64,000 nucleotides of DNA from assembly GCF_009937955.1 (NCBI RefSeq), contig NZ_AP018439.1:4030001-4094000 (forward strand). The letters run 5' to 3'. Both the position numbers and the translations under genes were made by a program. Source of the DNA: Undibacterium sp. KW1 (GTDB lineage: Bacteria > Pseudomonadota > Gammaproteobacteria > Burkholderiales > Burkholderiaceae_D). Numbering within the stretch: position 1 is the stretch's first letter; every line of letters starts with the position of its first letter. This document shows, one piece after another, positions 8,876 to 18,259 of the stretch. The notes beneath the pieces were generated by a model. That model did no database searches and was not told the origin of the DNA. It worked only from the letters and a program-made list of their open reading frames with translations.

Positions 8876-11188
8876 ATGAAATCATCACACATCAAAATGA
8901 CGCGCATGGCCAGCGTCATTTCCCTGGCCTTACTGCACATGAACGGTGCTTGGGCACAAGACAACACAGCGGCACAGGATAAAGATAAAAACTCACTGAA
9001 CCTGAATTCAGTCATCGTGACGGGTACCCCTATAGGCACTTCCAAAATGAAGGCCAGTGTGTCCATCAGTACTATCGATGCTGACCAGATCGCCCAGTCC
9101 GCGCCGACCAATGCGGCAGAAATCTTGCGCTCCATCCCTGGTGTGCGGGCAGAATCCTCAGGTGGCGAAGGTAATGCCAACCTGACAGTGCGCGGCGTAC
9201 CTATTTCTGCTGGCGGTGCGCGTTATGTACAGTTCCAGGAAGATGGCTTGCCGCTGCTGCAATTTGGTGACATCGCCTTCGTCACACCTGACATGTATTT
9301 GCGCGCCGATGGCAGCCTTTCGCATCTGGAAGTAGTACGCGGTGGCACGGCATCAACCATGGCCACCAATTCGCCAGGCGGCATCATCAACTTCATCAGC
9401 AAGACTGGGAAGGAAAAAGGCGGCAGCATAGGCATCACCAAAGGTGTGGATTTTAGCCAGACCCGCTTTGATTTTGACTATGGCGCTGCCCTGTCTGACA
9501 AGACCCGCGCCTTTATCGCTGGTTATTACCGTAGTGGCGACAGTTCACGCCCTGCTGGCATGACAGCGGAAGAAGGCGGCCAACTGCGTGCCAATATCAC
9601 GCATGAACTGGACAATGGTTACCTGCGCCTGAGTTTCAAGCATCTGGATGACAAAACGCCGATGAATATGCCAGTGCCAGTCAGGACGGTGAATGGAAAT
9701 ATCTCTGAACTGCCCGGCATAGACCCGCGCACCGCCAGTTTTTATTCCCCCTACTGGACCCGCGATATAGTCCTCGATAAAAACAATAACAAGATCGCGA
9801 CGAATGTGAATGATGGCCTGCATGTCGTCAACAATGCCTTTGGTGCAGAAGCATCCTTGAAGCTGGGCGGTGGCTGGACCCTGGATGAAAAATTCCGCAA
9901 GTCGAATAACACAGGCCGCTTTATTTCCATTTTCCCGGCGGATGCAGGCGTGACCGGTGCCGCAGCGACGAACATGACTTATGCTACCGGCCCCAATGCA
10001 GGCAAGGCATATACAGGCGCTGCATTTACGGCGACCGTGTTCAATACTTCGATTGATGACCTGGGCAGTACCGTCAATGACATGAAATTGTCCAAAGTAT
10101 TTGAGACATCCGGTGGCAAGTTCGCCACCACGGTGGGCTGGTATTCATCCCTGCAAAACCTGGGCGTGACCTGGAACTTCAATCAATACCTGATGCAGGC
10201 CAGCGGTGACAAACCAGCGCTATTGAATTCAAATGGCACGATTGCTGGCACACCCGGTTTGCTGGCACAAGGTACAGATGTATTTGGCGGCTGCTGCAAC
10301 CGCAATATCGATGCACAATACAAGACCAATGCCATGTATGCCAACCTCGGTTGGGAAAGCGGCAACTGGAACCTGGATGGTAGCCTGCGCTATGACAAGC
10401 AGGATGCCAGCGGCACGTTTATTCAGGCAGTCAATCAAAGCTATCGTGCGGCCAATACCAAATTCATCAACTATGGCGTGAACCATACTTCTTACTCTTT
10501 CGGTGCCAATTACCGTGTCACCAAAGACATCGCCGTATTTGCCCGCGTCAGCGAAGGCATCGCCTTCAATGCCGACCGCATCATGTTTGGCAACCCACTC
10601 GATGGCAGCACACCGATCAGTACCAATATCGTCAAGCAGACCGAGGCAGGTGTGAAATGGAAAGCAGGCAGCTTCAGCAGCTTTGTGACCCTGTTTCAGG
10701 CCAAGACAGAAGAATCGAATTTTGAAGCAACGACACAAAAATTCACCGCCAACAGCTACGATGCCAAGGGTGTGGAAATCGAAGCCAGCTATCGCTACGA
10801 TGCCTTCCGCGTTACTGGCGGCCTGACTTACACCAATGCCAGCATCACGGCAGCCAATGACAAGTCAGTGGTCGGCAAAACCCCACGCCGCCAGGCCAGC
10901 TACACCTACCAGATTGCCCCCACCTATACCATGGGTGAAGCCGTCTTCGGTGCCAGCCTGATAGGCACGGGCAAATCTTACGGTGACGACGCCAACACCC
11001 TGATCCTGCCCGCCTTCCACGTCCTGAACGCCTTCATCAACTACAACATCAACGACAAAGTCCAGGTATCCCTGAGCGTCAACAACCTGACAAACAACAT
11101 AGGCTACACCGAAGTAGAAGGCGACGGACACGCAGCAAGATCCATCAATGGACGCAGTATTAAAGCGTCACTTAAGTATAGTTTTTAA
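8876..11188 (+). CDS. TonB-dependent outer-membrane receptor, probably for sucrose
   Basis: A 770-residue outer-membrane transporter. It has a signal peptide (MASVISLALLHMNGAWA then QDN), a TonB box-like SVIVTG, a plug domain (APTNAAEILRSIPGVRAESS, NLTVRGVPISAGG, VVRGGTAS...NSPGGIINFISKTGK) and a 22-strand barrel ending in the aromatic KASLKYSF. The start at 8876 follows GCGGAGA; upstream in-frame codons would add a non-signal extension. As first gene of the sucrose cluster behind the operator/promoter, it likely imports sucrose or sucrose-containing oligosaccharides across the outer membrane, energised by TonB-ExbBD encoded elsewhere. Substrate is inferred from neighbours. Confidence 0.9.
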   Translation: MKSSHIKMTRMASVISLALLHMNGAWAQDNTAAQDKDKNSLNLNSVIVTGTPIGTSKMKASVSISTIDADQIAQSAPTNAAEILRSIPGVRAESSGGEGNANLTVRGVPISAGGARYVQFQEDGLPLLQFGDIAFVTPDMYLRADGSLSHLEVVRGGTASTMATNSPGGIINFISKTGKEKGGSIGITKGVDFSQTRFDFDYGAALSDKTRAFIAGYYRSGDSSRPAGMTAEEGGQLRANITHELDNGYLRLSFKHLDDKTPMNMPVPVRTVNGNISELPGIDPRTASFYSPYWTRDIVLDKNNNKIATNVNDGLHVVNNAFGAEASLKLGGGWTLDEKFRKSNNTGRFISIFPADAGVTGAAATNMTYATGPNAGKAYTGAAFTATVFNTSIDDLGSTVNDMKLSKVFETSGGKFATTVGWYSSLQNLGVTWNFNQYLMQASGDKPALLNSNGTIAGTPGLLAQGTDVFGGCCNRNIDAQYKTNAMYANLGWESGNWNLDGSLRYDKQDASGTFIQAVNQSYRAANTKFINYGVNHTSYSFGANYRVTKDIAVFARVSEGIAFNADRIMFGNPLDGSTPISTNIVKQTEAGVKWKAGSFSSFVTLFQAKTEESNFEATTQKFTANSYDAKGVEIEASYRYDAFRVTGGLTYTNASITAANDKSVVGKTPRRQASYTYQIAPTYTMGEAVFGASLIGTGKSYGDDANTLILPAFHVLNAFINYNINDKVQVSLSVNNLTNNIGYTEVEGDGHAARSINGRSIKASLKYSF

Positions 11189-11233
11189 GAGCAAGGGTGG
11201 AGCGTAGCGAACTTCCGCGCCCCCCCGTGCGTA

Positions 11234-11355
11234 GGAAGCGTGGAGGGGGCGTAGCGAGCGGCGTCAGTTTGGGTTGAGAAGCGCAGTCGTACTTTAAGTA
11301 CGATGAGCATCGCCAACTCAAAATCACGTCGCGCAGTAGTCCCCTCCACGCTTCC
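11234..11355. repeat. 122-bp long imperfect palindrome
   Basis: The outer 15 bases GGAAGCGTGGAGGGG (11234-11248) pair perfectly with 11341-11355. The two ~60-base arms stay similar throughout and meet at a 17-base palindrome TCGTACTTTAAGTACGA centred on 11295. The whole segment can form one long hairpin and looks like a miniature inverted-repeat element. Confidence 0.7.
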
Positions 11356-11380
11356 GGCAAAAGTCCCTGGTAGCACTTTA

Positions 11381-11420
11381 GGCTCCCCTACACCCCCAAC
11401 ATGTGGGGGAGCCATTTTTA
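11381..11420 (+). terminator. Probable Rho-independent terminator or attenuator
   Basis: GGCTCCCC (11381-11388) pairs with GGGGAGCC (11406-11413), followed by ATTTTTAA. It stands between the TonB receptor and amylosucrase genes, ending about 33 bases before the amylosucrase start, so it may reduce read-through into the enzymes. Confidence 0.55.
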
Positions 11421-11452
11421 ATGACCCGTTTTTCTAAGGCACTACCTGCACC

Positions 11453-13399
11453 ATGTCTGCCGCAACGAACACAACACCTTTCCTCACAACCCTGCTCAGC
11501 AAGCTGGCACCGGGCATGCACGCGCGCATAGAGGCCAGGCTGGCAAAGCATCTTCCCGATTTATACCAAACGCTACAGACACTGTATGGCACTAAATTCA
11601 GCAATGAACAAGCGTATGCCACATGGCTGACAGAACTCTTGCAAGTCGCAGGCGAGGCCATCGCAGCACGCCCCCTGCCCCTGCAACTTCTGGATGATGC
11701 CAGAAGCACCGACAAAAACTGGTTCACCAAAGAAAACATGCTTGGCTATTGCTGCTATGCTGACCGCTTTGCCGGTGACTTGCGCGGCGTGCAACAACGC
11801 ATACCGCATTTGCAGGAACTGGGTGTAACTTACCTGCACCTGCTACCCTTTTTAAAAGCCCGCGCTGGTGAAAATGATGGCGGTTTTGCCGTAGCCGATT
11901 TTGATGCAATAGAACCGCGTCTTGGCAACATGGCAGACCTGGAAGAACTCAGCACTGCCCTGCGTGCAGCGGGTATCAGCCTGTGTTCTGACTTTATCCT
12001 CAACCACGTGGCAGACGATCACCCCTGGGCTATCGCGGCAAAGCAAGGTGACCCGCACTACCGCGATTATTTTTATCACTATCCTGATCGCACAGAACCA
12101 GACAATTACGAAAGAAACCTGGGTCAGGTCTTCCCGCAAGTTGCTCCCGGCAATTTCAGCTTTGCACCTGAATTGCAGGAATGGGTATGGACCACCTTCT
12201 ACCCTTATCAATGGGATCTGAATTACAGCAATCCAAACGTCTTTGCCGACATGGCTGCAGCCTTGTTGCGCCTCGCTAACCGTGGGGTAGAAGCTTTTCG
12301 TCTCGATTCCACCGCCTTCTTGTGGAAGCGCGCTGGCACAAAATGCATGAACCAGCCAGAAGCCCACCAGATTTTGCAAGCCTTGCGCAGTCTGGTAGAA
12401 ATTGCTGCCCCAGGTGTTTTGCTGAAGGCAGAAGCCATTGTTGAGACGGCAGAATTGCCTGCCTACCTTGGCAACAACGACGGTGCAAATTCAAAGCACG
12501 AATGCCACCTCGCCTACCACAGCAGCCTGATGGCAGCCTCCTGGGTCGCGCTGGCAGAACAAGACACCAGCCTGATGCGCCATGTATTTGCAGGCACGCC
12601 AGCGCAGCCAGAGCAAAGCAGTTGGCTGACTTATGTCCGCTGCCATGACGACATAGGCTGGAATGTGCTGCGGCCAGAAGCAAGTCTGGAAGCAGAAGAT
12701 GTACAGCAAAGGCTGGCCAGGGTATCCCGCTTCTATAGTGGCGAGGGCAGCTATGCGCGCGGCGCCAGTTTCCAGGCCAATGACCCGGCAGCGGTGCATG
12801 GCACGGTAGGCATGGCGGCAGCGTTAACCGGTTTTTCCAGCGCACACACAGCAACAGAAAAACATCTGTCCAGGCAACGTCTGCTACTCTTGTATGGGCT
12901 GAGTTTTTGCTTTGGCGGCATGCCGCTGATTTATATGGGCGATGAGCTGGCACAGACAAATGATGACGCATACAGGCAGGTACCCGCACAGGCTGCAGAC
13001 AGCCGCTGGTTGCACAGGCCAGTCTGGGATGAAGAATTATATGCCCAGCGCCATTCCGGTTCGCATGAAGCGGGTACGGTATTCAATGCGCTTTGTCACT
13101 TGTTGCAGCAGCGTAGGCAATTGCCGCAACTTGCTGCGCAGGAAGCACGACAACTGTTGAAAGCAAACAATCCTGCCGTGCTGGCTTTTTTGCGCGGCAG
13201 CGTGGATGATCCTTTGCTATTTTTAGGGAATTTTTCAGAGCACAGTATCAGCCTGGATATGGCGGAACTGCTGACGGACCATGATATTCCTGGGCAAGGC
13301 TGGGTTGATCAGTTGAGCAAGCTTGATGTTGATCTTACCGTGACATTACAAGCATATTCTCAATTGTGGTTGGTAAGGAAACAGGGGCTTACAATTTAA
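11453..13399 (+). CDS. Amylosucrase (GH13)
   Basis: A 648-residue alpha-glucan-forming transglucosidase that uses sucrose as donor and releases fructose. It aligns end-to-end by eye with Neisseria amylosucrase. Features are the helical N-terminal domain, GYCCYADRFAGDLRGVQQRI, and SDFILNHVADDHPW. The catalytic set is nucleophile Asp285 (AFRLDSTAF), acid/base Glu327 (LLKAEAIVE) and Asp399 (RCHDDIGWN). The B' domain with FARG-like SYARGASFQ follows, and finally a C-terminal beta-domain. No signal peptide, so it acts in the cytoplasm on imported sucrose. Fructokinase and a sugar permease follow directly, consistent with use of the released fructose. A sucrose hydrolase of the same subfamily cannot be excluded by eye. 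Confidence 0.9.
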   Translation: MSAATNTTPFLTTLLSKLAPGMHARIEARLAKHLPDLYQTLQTLYGTKFSNEQAYATWLTELLQVAGEAIAARPLPLQLLDDARSTDKNWFTKENMLGYCCYADRFAGDLRGVQQRIPHLQELGVTYLHLLPFLKARAGENDGGFAVADFDAIEPRLGNMADLEELSTALRAAGISLCSDFILNHVADDHPWAIAAKQGDPHYRDYFYHYPDRTEPDNYERNLGQVFPQVAPGNFSFAPELQEWVWTTFYPYQWDLNYSNPNVFADMAAALLRLANRGVEAFRLDSTAFLWKRAGTKCMNQPEAHQILQALRSLVEIAAPGVLLKAEAIVETAELPAYLGNNDGANSKHECHLAYHSSLMAASWVALAEQDTSLMRHVFAGTPAQPEQSSWLTYVRCHDDIGWNVLRPEASLEAEDVQQRLARVSRFYSGEGSYARGASFQANDPAAVHGTVGMAAALTGFSSAHTATEKHLSRQRLLLLYGLSFCFGGMPLIYMGDELAQTNDDAYRQVPAQAADSRWLHRPVWDEELYAQRHSGSHEAGTVFNALCHLLQQRRQLPQLAAQEARQLLKANNPAVLAFLRGSVDDPLLFLGNFSEHSISLDMAELLTDHDIPGQGWVDQLSKLDVDLTVTLQAYSQLWLVRKQGLTI

Positions 13400-13436
13400 G
13401 TGCTAGTTTGATTAGCCGAAACCCATCCCCACCCTG

Positions 13437-13457
13437 CCCTCCCCTTGAAAGGGAGGG
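13437..13457. repeat. Short GC-rich hairpin repeat, copy 1
   Basis: CCCTCCC and GGGAGGG flank a CTTGAAA loop, preceded by AACCCATCCCCACCCTG. The same arrangement occurs at 18601-18640, so this is a small dispersed palindrome between amylosucrase and fructokinase. Confidence 0.6.
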
Positions 13458-13531
13458 ATTTATGAATGGTATCAAGGATTTGAAACTTGCAATTAAACCG
13501 CAACTAAAGCCCGCTAACAGAAAAGAAACCC

Positions 13532-14536
13532 ATGTCACTGCAAAGCAAACCCATCATCATCTTTGGCGAAACCCTGATTGATGATTTCCCTGATCAGCCT
13601 GTCGTTGGCGGTGCGCCTTTCAATGTGGCGCGTAGCCTGGGTTATTTTGATTGTGCTCCCCTGATGATTTCTCGCGTGGGTAATGATGCCACTGCGAAAT
13701 TGATACTTGCTGACATGCAGCGGTTCAAGTTGCCAGTGACTGGTTTGCAAACTGACCAGCTTTACCCCACAGGGCGCGTCAAGGTGACACAAGACAACAG
13801 CGCAGACAAGGCCAGTCACAAGTTCGACATCTTGCCTGACCAGGCCTATGACAATATAGAAAGCCATGCAGCCTTAACAGCCATGCTACAGGGTGGCCCT
13901 GAACATGACCAGGGCATCTTTTACTTTGGCACACTGGCACAAAGAAACCCTGTATCACGCGCTGCCTTGTATGCCTTGCTAAAAGAGACACTGGCGCTCA
14001 AATACCTGGATTTGAATTTGCGTGCCATGCAATATAGCCTGGCTACCATAGAACAGTCATTGCAGTTCGCCGACATACTCAAGGTCAATGAAGAAGAATT
14101 GCAGATACTGGCAGAGATTTACCTGGATAAACCCAAGGCAGACAGCGTGGTCACACTGGATGATGCAGATATTCTGATCAATGCAAAAGCATTGATAAGC
14201 CTGTTCAAGCTGCAAGCCATTATCACCACCCTGGGTGAACGCGGTTATGCCTATCTGGATGAGGCTGGGCAGTACCTGCGCAGTGCAAGTGAAGCTGTTA
14301 AAGTTGAAGTCGTTGATACCGTAGGCGGCGGTGATGCCTTCTCTGCCATCTTCATACTTGGCATGCAGCGCGGATGGCCTTTGCACCTCAGCCTGCAGCG
14401 TGCCCACCAATTTGCGGCAGGCATTTGCGGTGTACGCGGTGCAGTTGCCAGCGATGCTGACTTTTATGAACAATGGCAACAACGCTGGAATGCAGAAACC
14501 CTGCCAGTCATTGCAAGCAGCGGAGCAAACCCATGA
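13532..14536 (+). CDS. Fructokinase, PfkB family
   Basis: A cytoplasmic sugar kinase of 334 residues. The N-terminal PfkB signature region is IIIFGETLIDDFP then VVGGAPFNVARSLGYF. The C-terminal signature is DTVGGGDAFSAIFILGMQRG, with catalytic base Asp268. The usual anion-hole sequence G-A-G-D is G-G-G-D here, a mild variant. It overlaps the next gene (sugar permease) by four bases (ATGA), showing translational coupling. The amylosucrase upstream releases fructose, so fructose 6-phosphorylation is the likely reaction. Related mannofructokinases have the same architecture, so exact specificity is inferred. Confidence 0.9.
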   Translation: MSLQSKPIIIFGETLIDDFPDQPVVGGAPFNVARSLGYFDCAPLMISRVGNDATAKLILADMQRFKLPVTGLQTDQLYPTGRVKVTQDNSADKASHKFDILPDQAYDNIESHAALTAMLQGGPEHDQGIFYFGTLAQRNPVSRAALYALLKETLALKYLDLNLRAMQYSLATIEQSLQFADILKVNEEELQILAEIYLDKPKADSVVTLDDADILINAKALISLFKLQAIITTLGERGYAYLDEAGQYLRSASEAVKVEVVDTVGGGDAFSAIFILGMQRGWPLHLSLQRAHQFAAGICGVRGAVASDADFYEQWQQRWNAETLPVIASSGANP

Positions 14537-15885
14537 ATGCAGCCACAAGCAGCCCGCAACAGGTGACAGGCAAACCCCGACTGTCATTCTGGCAAATCAT
14601 CAACATGAACTTTGGCTTTTTTGGCATACAGTTCAGTTTTGGCTTGCAGCAAAGCAGCATGAGTCCCATCTATGCCTACCTGGGTGCTGACGAAGCCAGC
14701 CTGCCCTATTTGTGGCTGGCCGGGCCAGTGACAGGCCTGCTGGTGCAACCTCTGATTGGTGCCATGAGTGACCGCACCATCAGCCGCTGGGGCAGACGTA
14801 CGCCTTACTTCCTGATTGGAGCCGTGCTGTGCAGCCTGGGTTTATTGATCATGCCGTTCAGCTCTACACTGTGGATGGCTGCTGGTTTGCTGTGGATACT
14901 TGATGCTGCCAATAATGTGACGATGGAGCCCTACCGCGCCTTTGTCAGCGACAAGCTCGATGCCAGCCAGCATTCTGTCGGCTTCCTGACGCAAAGCGCT
15001 TTCACTGGTCTGGGGCAAACCCTGGCCTACCTGACGCCATCGATCCTGGTGGTGGCAGGCATGAACAGCAATAGCGTTAACAGCCATCACATTCCCTATA
15101 TTGTCATTGCGGCTTTCATCATAGGTGCGATATTTTCGATTGCCTCTATCTTGTGGACCTTGAAGACGACGCCAGAAATCCCTTTGACTGCAGAGCAACT
15201 GGCGCAAATCAGGCAACAAGCCACCGGCTGGCGCGCCACTCTTGCCGAGATAGGCCTGGCAATAAAAGAAATGCCGCCCACCATGCGCCAACTGGCGCTG
15301 GTCAAACTATTCCAGTGGTATGCCATGTTTTGCTACTGGCAGTACATCATGCTGTCACTGGGCCGCAGCATATTTGGCACCAGTGACCCCAGTTCTGCCG
15401 GTTTTCGTGAAGCGGGATTATTGAATGGGCAGATAGGCGCTTTCTATAATTTCATCGCCTTCATTGCCGCCTTTGCGCTGGTGCCTTTCACCCGTCGCTT
15501 TGGCCCAAAAATCAGCCATGCCACTTGCCTGACACTGGCGGGCTTGTGCATGGTCAGCATACCAGCCATACATACACCAGCGCTCTTATTCATTCCCATG
15601 CTGGGCGTGGGCCTGGCCTGGGCCAGTATCATGGGCAATCCTTATATCATGCTGGCAGGCAGCATACCGGCAGAGCGCACGGGGGTGTATATGGGAATTT
15701 TCAACATGTTCATCGTCATCCCCATGATCATACAAATCTTCACCCTGCCGCTGTATTACCAGGCCTGGCTGGGTGGCAATCCTGAAAACGTGATCAGGCT
15801 GGCGGGTGGCTTGCTGATTTGTGCGGCGCTGGCGGTGGGTATCGTCAAATTACCAAAAAGAACACTACCCACCATCAAGACTTAA
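14533..15885 (+). CDS. MFS sugar permease (sucrose/GPH-like)
   Basis: An inner-membrane transporter of 450 residues with about 12 hydrophobic segments. The N-terminal [20 protein letters not shown] then YAYLGADE and the loop [19 protein letters not shown] (an RxGRR motif) are typical of the plant/bacterial sucrose-type (SLC45/GPH-like) MFS transporters. The start ATG 14533 overlaps the fructokinase stop. The longer open frame from 14473 is disregarded because it lies within the kinase gene. As last gene of the locus it would move sucrose from periplasm to cytoplasm after outer-membrane uptake. Its stop codon overlaps the soxB relic on the other strand. Confidence 0.88.
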   Translation: MNAATSSPQQVTGKPRLSFWQIINMNFGFFGIQFSFGLQQSSMSPIYAYLGADEASLPYLWLAGPVTGLLVQPLIGAMSDRTISRWGRRTPYFLIGAVLCSLGLLIMPFSSTLWMAAGLLWILDAANNVTMEPYRAFVSDKLDASQHSVGFLTQSAFTGLGQTLAYLTPSILVVAGMNSNSVNSHHIPYIVIAAFIIGAIFSIASILWTLKTTPEIPLTAEQLAQIRQQATGWRATLAEIGLAIKEMPPTMRQLALVKLFQWYAMFCYWQYIMLSLGRSIFGTSDPSSAGFREAGLLNGQIGAFYNFIAFIAAFALVPFTRRFGPKISHATCLTLAGLCMVSIPAIHTPALLFIPMLGVGLAWASIMGNPYIMLAGSIPAERTGVYMGIFNMFIVIPMIIQIFTLPLYYQAWLGGNPENVIRLAGGLLICAALAVGIVKLPKRTLPTIKT

Positions 15886-15953
15886 ACCAGGCCAGGATTA
15901 CCAGCAACGCCAATCAAACGCGGCGTATTCAATTTGCGTGGTGTGATTTTTAT
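15882..15953 (-). pseudogene. Relic of a second soxB 3' end
   Basis: Read on the minus strand this stretch encodes KITPRKLNTPRLIGVAGNPG then LV and stop, matching the C-terminus of the intact soxB (16478-18196) residue for residue until the last two or three. The two DNA segments differ at six codons, all synonymous. It is therefore the tail of a diverged soxB allele, not a fresh duplicate. Only the last ~23 codons survive. It overlaps the stop codon of the sugar permease on the other strand. Confidence 0.8.
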
Positions 15954-15999
15954 AGTCGGCCTTAAACTTAAACTGGACAACTATCTGTTCGGGGCTCTT

Positions 16000-16407
16000 T
16001 TATTCTTTCAGTTGAAATGCGGCAATTGCTGCCATTACCATGCTTGCTAGCCATACGTAATAGCCAGTTGCAGCAAGGTATGGAAATTCGCCTGCACTAC
16101 CGACCGCGATCAACTTTCCAAAAAGAAAAGAGCAGGCAAGGACCAAGGAAAGAACCGCGAACACCACAGACTGACCTCTTGTCTCGTCCGTATGCTTAAA
16201 CCAGGAGAGCCACAAGAGTAGATTGGCCAGCCAGGAAAAATGGCCAGCAAACAAACCTACAGGGCCAAGCAAGAATGCTTCCAGCCCGTAGTGCACCGAC
16301 GTCTTTCCATAGTAATCAGTCGTGTATGCGGGGAGGGCCAGGCATGCGACAAACGCCGTCAAACTGGCCCTTAGCGACCAATATGATAAAGATTTTCGTG
16401 TGATCAT
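16000..16407 (-). CDS. Small four-helix membrane protein
   Basis: A protein of 135-139 residues with about four hydrophobic helices (SLTAFVACLALPAY, EAFLLGPVGLFAGHF then LANLLLWLSWF, VVFAVLSLVLACSFLFG, and YYVWLASMVMAAIAAF). GTG 16419 is the alternative start. No family is recognised. It is wedged between the soxB relic and the intact soxB, so it appears to have been inserted at, or carried in with, a recombination event at the end of the sox operon. It may simply be a passenger. Confidence 0.6.
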   Translation of the reverse strand: MITRKSLSYWSLRASLTAFVACLALPAYTTDYYGKTSVHYGLEAFLLGPVGLFAGHFSWLANLLLWLSWFKHTDETRGQSVVFAVLSLVLACSFLFGKLIAVGSAGEFPYLAATGYYVWLASMVMAAIAAFQLKE

Positions 16408-16477
16408 AGGTTGAGGCACCAGACTTGCGATACCTCACTAATTTTAAAGCGTTACATTATAACTTAGCAAACCCTCA

Positions 16478-18196
16478 TCAACCCAACATGCCAGGATTAC
16501 CAGCGACGCCAATCAAACGTGGTGTATTCAGTTTGCGCGGCGTGATTTTTTTGTGGGTACGCAGCCATTGCGCAACCACGTCCCAGACTGGCTCACCTTT
16601 GGCACCTTCAGCCACTGGTGCCCAGCCAGCCACCTTATAGACTTTGCCATCTGCCAGAGGCTGGCCGTTCAGGCGCATGTCCTGTATGCGCTTGCCCATG
16701 GCGGCTGCTGGTTCTATGGCATAACTCAAACCACCAACGCGCACCATGTCACCGCCCTGCTGGTAGTAAGGATCAGGATTGAACAGGTTGTCGGCAACGT
16801 CTTCCAGTACGGTCTTGATGGCTGCGCCTGTCATTTCTGTGACAGTAGTGTAGGAATAAGTCGTGGCGGTCTGGTCCATCACATGTTCCATGGTGATGGC
16901 GCTATTCGGCAGCAGAGATGTACCCCAGCGGAAGCCCGGTGAGAAAGCGATTTCTGCATCCTTGACTTCCATGAGGGCATCGACAATCAACTGGTCAAAG
17001 CTGCCATTGAAATTGCCACGGCGATACAGCGCACCCTCGGTCACCGCCAGTTTTTCAGCCAGTTTTGCGCTGTAGGGTGCACGAATTTTTTGTATCAGTG
17101 ACTGCATGTCGGCATCCGCAGGCAGGAAGTTGGCAAACACTGGCAGCAGCTTGTACTGGAAGCCCTGAATGCGCCCTTCTTTCACATCAAAATCAAGAAC
17201 GCCGAGAAACTTGCTGTTGCTACCCGCATTGGTCACCAGGGTTTTGCCGCCGCCGTTTTCTACGATGACAGGTGCAGGCATGCCGTCGTGGGTATGCCCA
17301 CCCAGAATGGCATCGATGCCGCGCACGCGTGAGGCCATCTTGAGATCCACATCCATGCCGTTGTGCGATAGGACGACGACGACCTTCGCACCCTTGGCAC
17401 GAGCCGCATCGACTGTCTTTTGCATATTCTCTTCCTGTATGCCAAAGCTCCATTCGGGTACCAGATAGCGCGGGTTGGCAATGGGCGTATAAGGGAAGGC
17501 CTGGCCGATGATGGCGACTGGCACGCCATTCATTTCTTTCATGACAAAAGCTTCAAAGACCGGATCACCAAAATCGGTAGTCTGGATATTTTGCGCGACA
17601 AAATCGACCTTACCCTTGAAGTCATTCTCGACAATCTGCTTGACGCGCTTGTCACCGAGGGTCATTTCCCAGTGCGCCGTCATGACATTCACACCCATCT
17701 GCAGGCAGGCATCGACCATGTCCTGCCCCTTGGTCCATAGGGCCGTCGCCGAACCTTGCCAGGTGTCACCACCATCGAGCAAGAGCGCACCGGGCCGGTT
17801 GCCCTTGATGCGCTTGACCAAGGTTGTCAGATGCGCAAAGCCACCGACCTTGCCATAGGCTGCTGCCGCCTGTTCAAAGTTCAGGCAGCTAAAGGCATGG
17901 GCTTCAGGTGTATTGGGCTTGATGCCAAATTGCTTGAGCAAATGTTCCCCCACCAGATGCGGACTTTTACCAAATGCCGCACCTATGCCCAGATTGACAC
18001 TGGGCTCACGAAAATACAGCGGCAACAACTGCGCATGACAATCGGTGAAATGCATGAGGTGCACATTGCCAAAGCGTGGCAAGTCGTAGAGCTTGTCTGC
18101 AGCAGGATTAGCGATGGCAGCCTGCGCATCTATCTGCATGCCACCTGCGGCGGCAATGGCCATTACTTGTAAAAAATCGCGACGATTCAGGCCCAT
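16478..18196 (-). CDS. soxB: SoxB, sulfate thiohydrolase
   Basis: A periplasmic dimanganese enzyme of 572 residues that hydrolyses the sulfonate from the thiocysteine-S-sulfate adduct on SoxY, releasing sulfate. It starts with a twin-arginine signal (MGLNRRDFLQVMAIAAAGG). The metallophosphoesterase-like core shows LMHFTDCHAQLLPLY, LLDGGDTWQGSATALW, VVVLSHNGMDVDL and DAILGGHTHDG, with a 5'-nucleotidase-type C-terminal domain after that. ATG 18196 gives the family's usual length; upstream in-frame codons fall in a repeat element. It is the last gene of soxCDYZAXB but is separated from soxX by 452 bases. The intervening structured repeat may affect its expression. Confidence 0.95.
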   Translation of the reverse strand: MGLNRRDFLQVMAIAAAGGMQIDAQAAIANPAADKLYDLPRFGNVHLMHFTDCHAQLLPLYFREPSVNLGIGAAFGKSPHLVGEHLLKQFGIKPNTPEAHAFSCLNFEQAAAAYGKVGGFAHLTTLVKRIKGNRPGALLLDGGDTWQGSATALWTKGQDMVDACLQMGVNVMTAHWEMTLGDKRVKQIVENDFKGKVDFVAQNIQTTDFGDPVFEAFVMKEMNGVPVAIIGQAFPYTPIANPRYLVPEWSFGIQEENMQKTVDAARAKGAKVVVVLSHNGMDVDLKMASRVRGIDAILGGHTHDGMPAPVIVENGGGKTLVTNAGSNSKFLGVLDFDVKEGRIQGFQYKLLPVFANFLPADADMQSLIQKIRAPYSAKLAEKLAVTEGALYRRGNFNGSFDQLIVDALMEVKDAEIAFSPGFRWGTSLLPNSAITMEHVMDQTATTYSYTTVTEMTGAAIKTVLEDVADNLFNPDPYYQQGGDMVRVGGLSYAIEPAAAMGKRIQDMRLNGQPLADGKVYKVAGWAPVAEGAKGEPVWDVVAQWLRTHKKITPRKLNTPRLIGVAGNPGMLG

Positions 18197-18259
18197 GGTG
18201 ATTTGCTTTCTGATTTTGGTGTTGCTTTGTCGTTGATTTTGACGTTGCTGTTGATTTTG

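Noticed and set aside
12276..12989. A 237-codon open frame antisense to amylosucrase
   Set aside because: It is Arg/His/Cys/Leu-rich shadow coding; the sense frame carries all catalytic residues.
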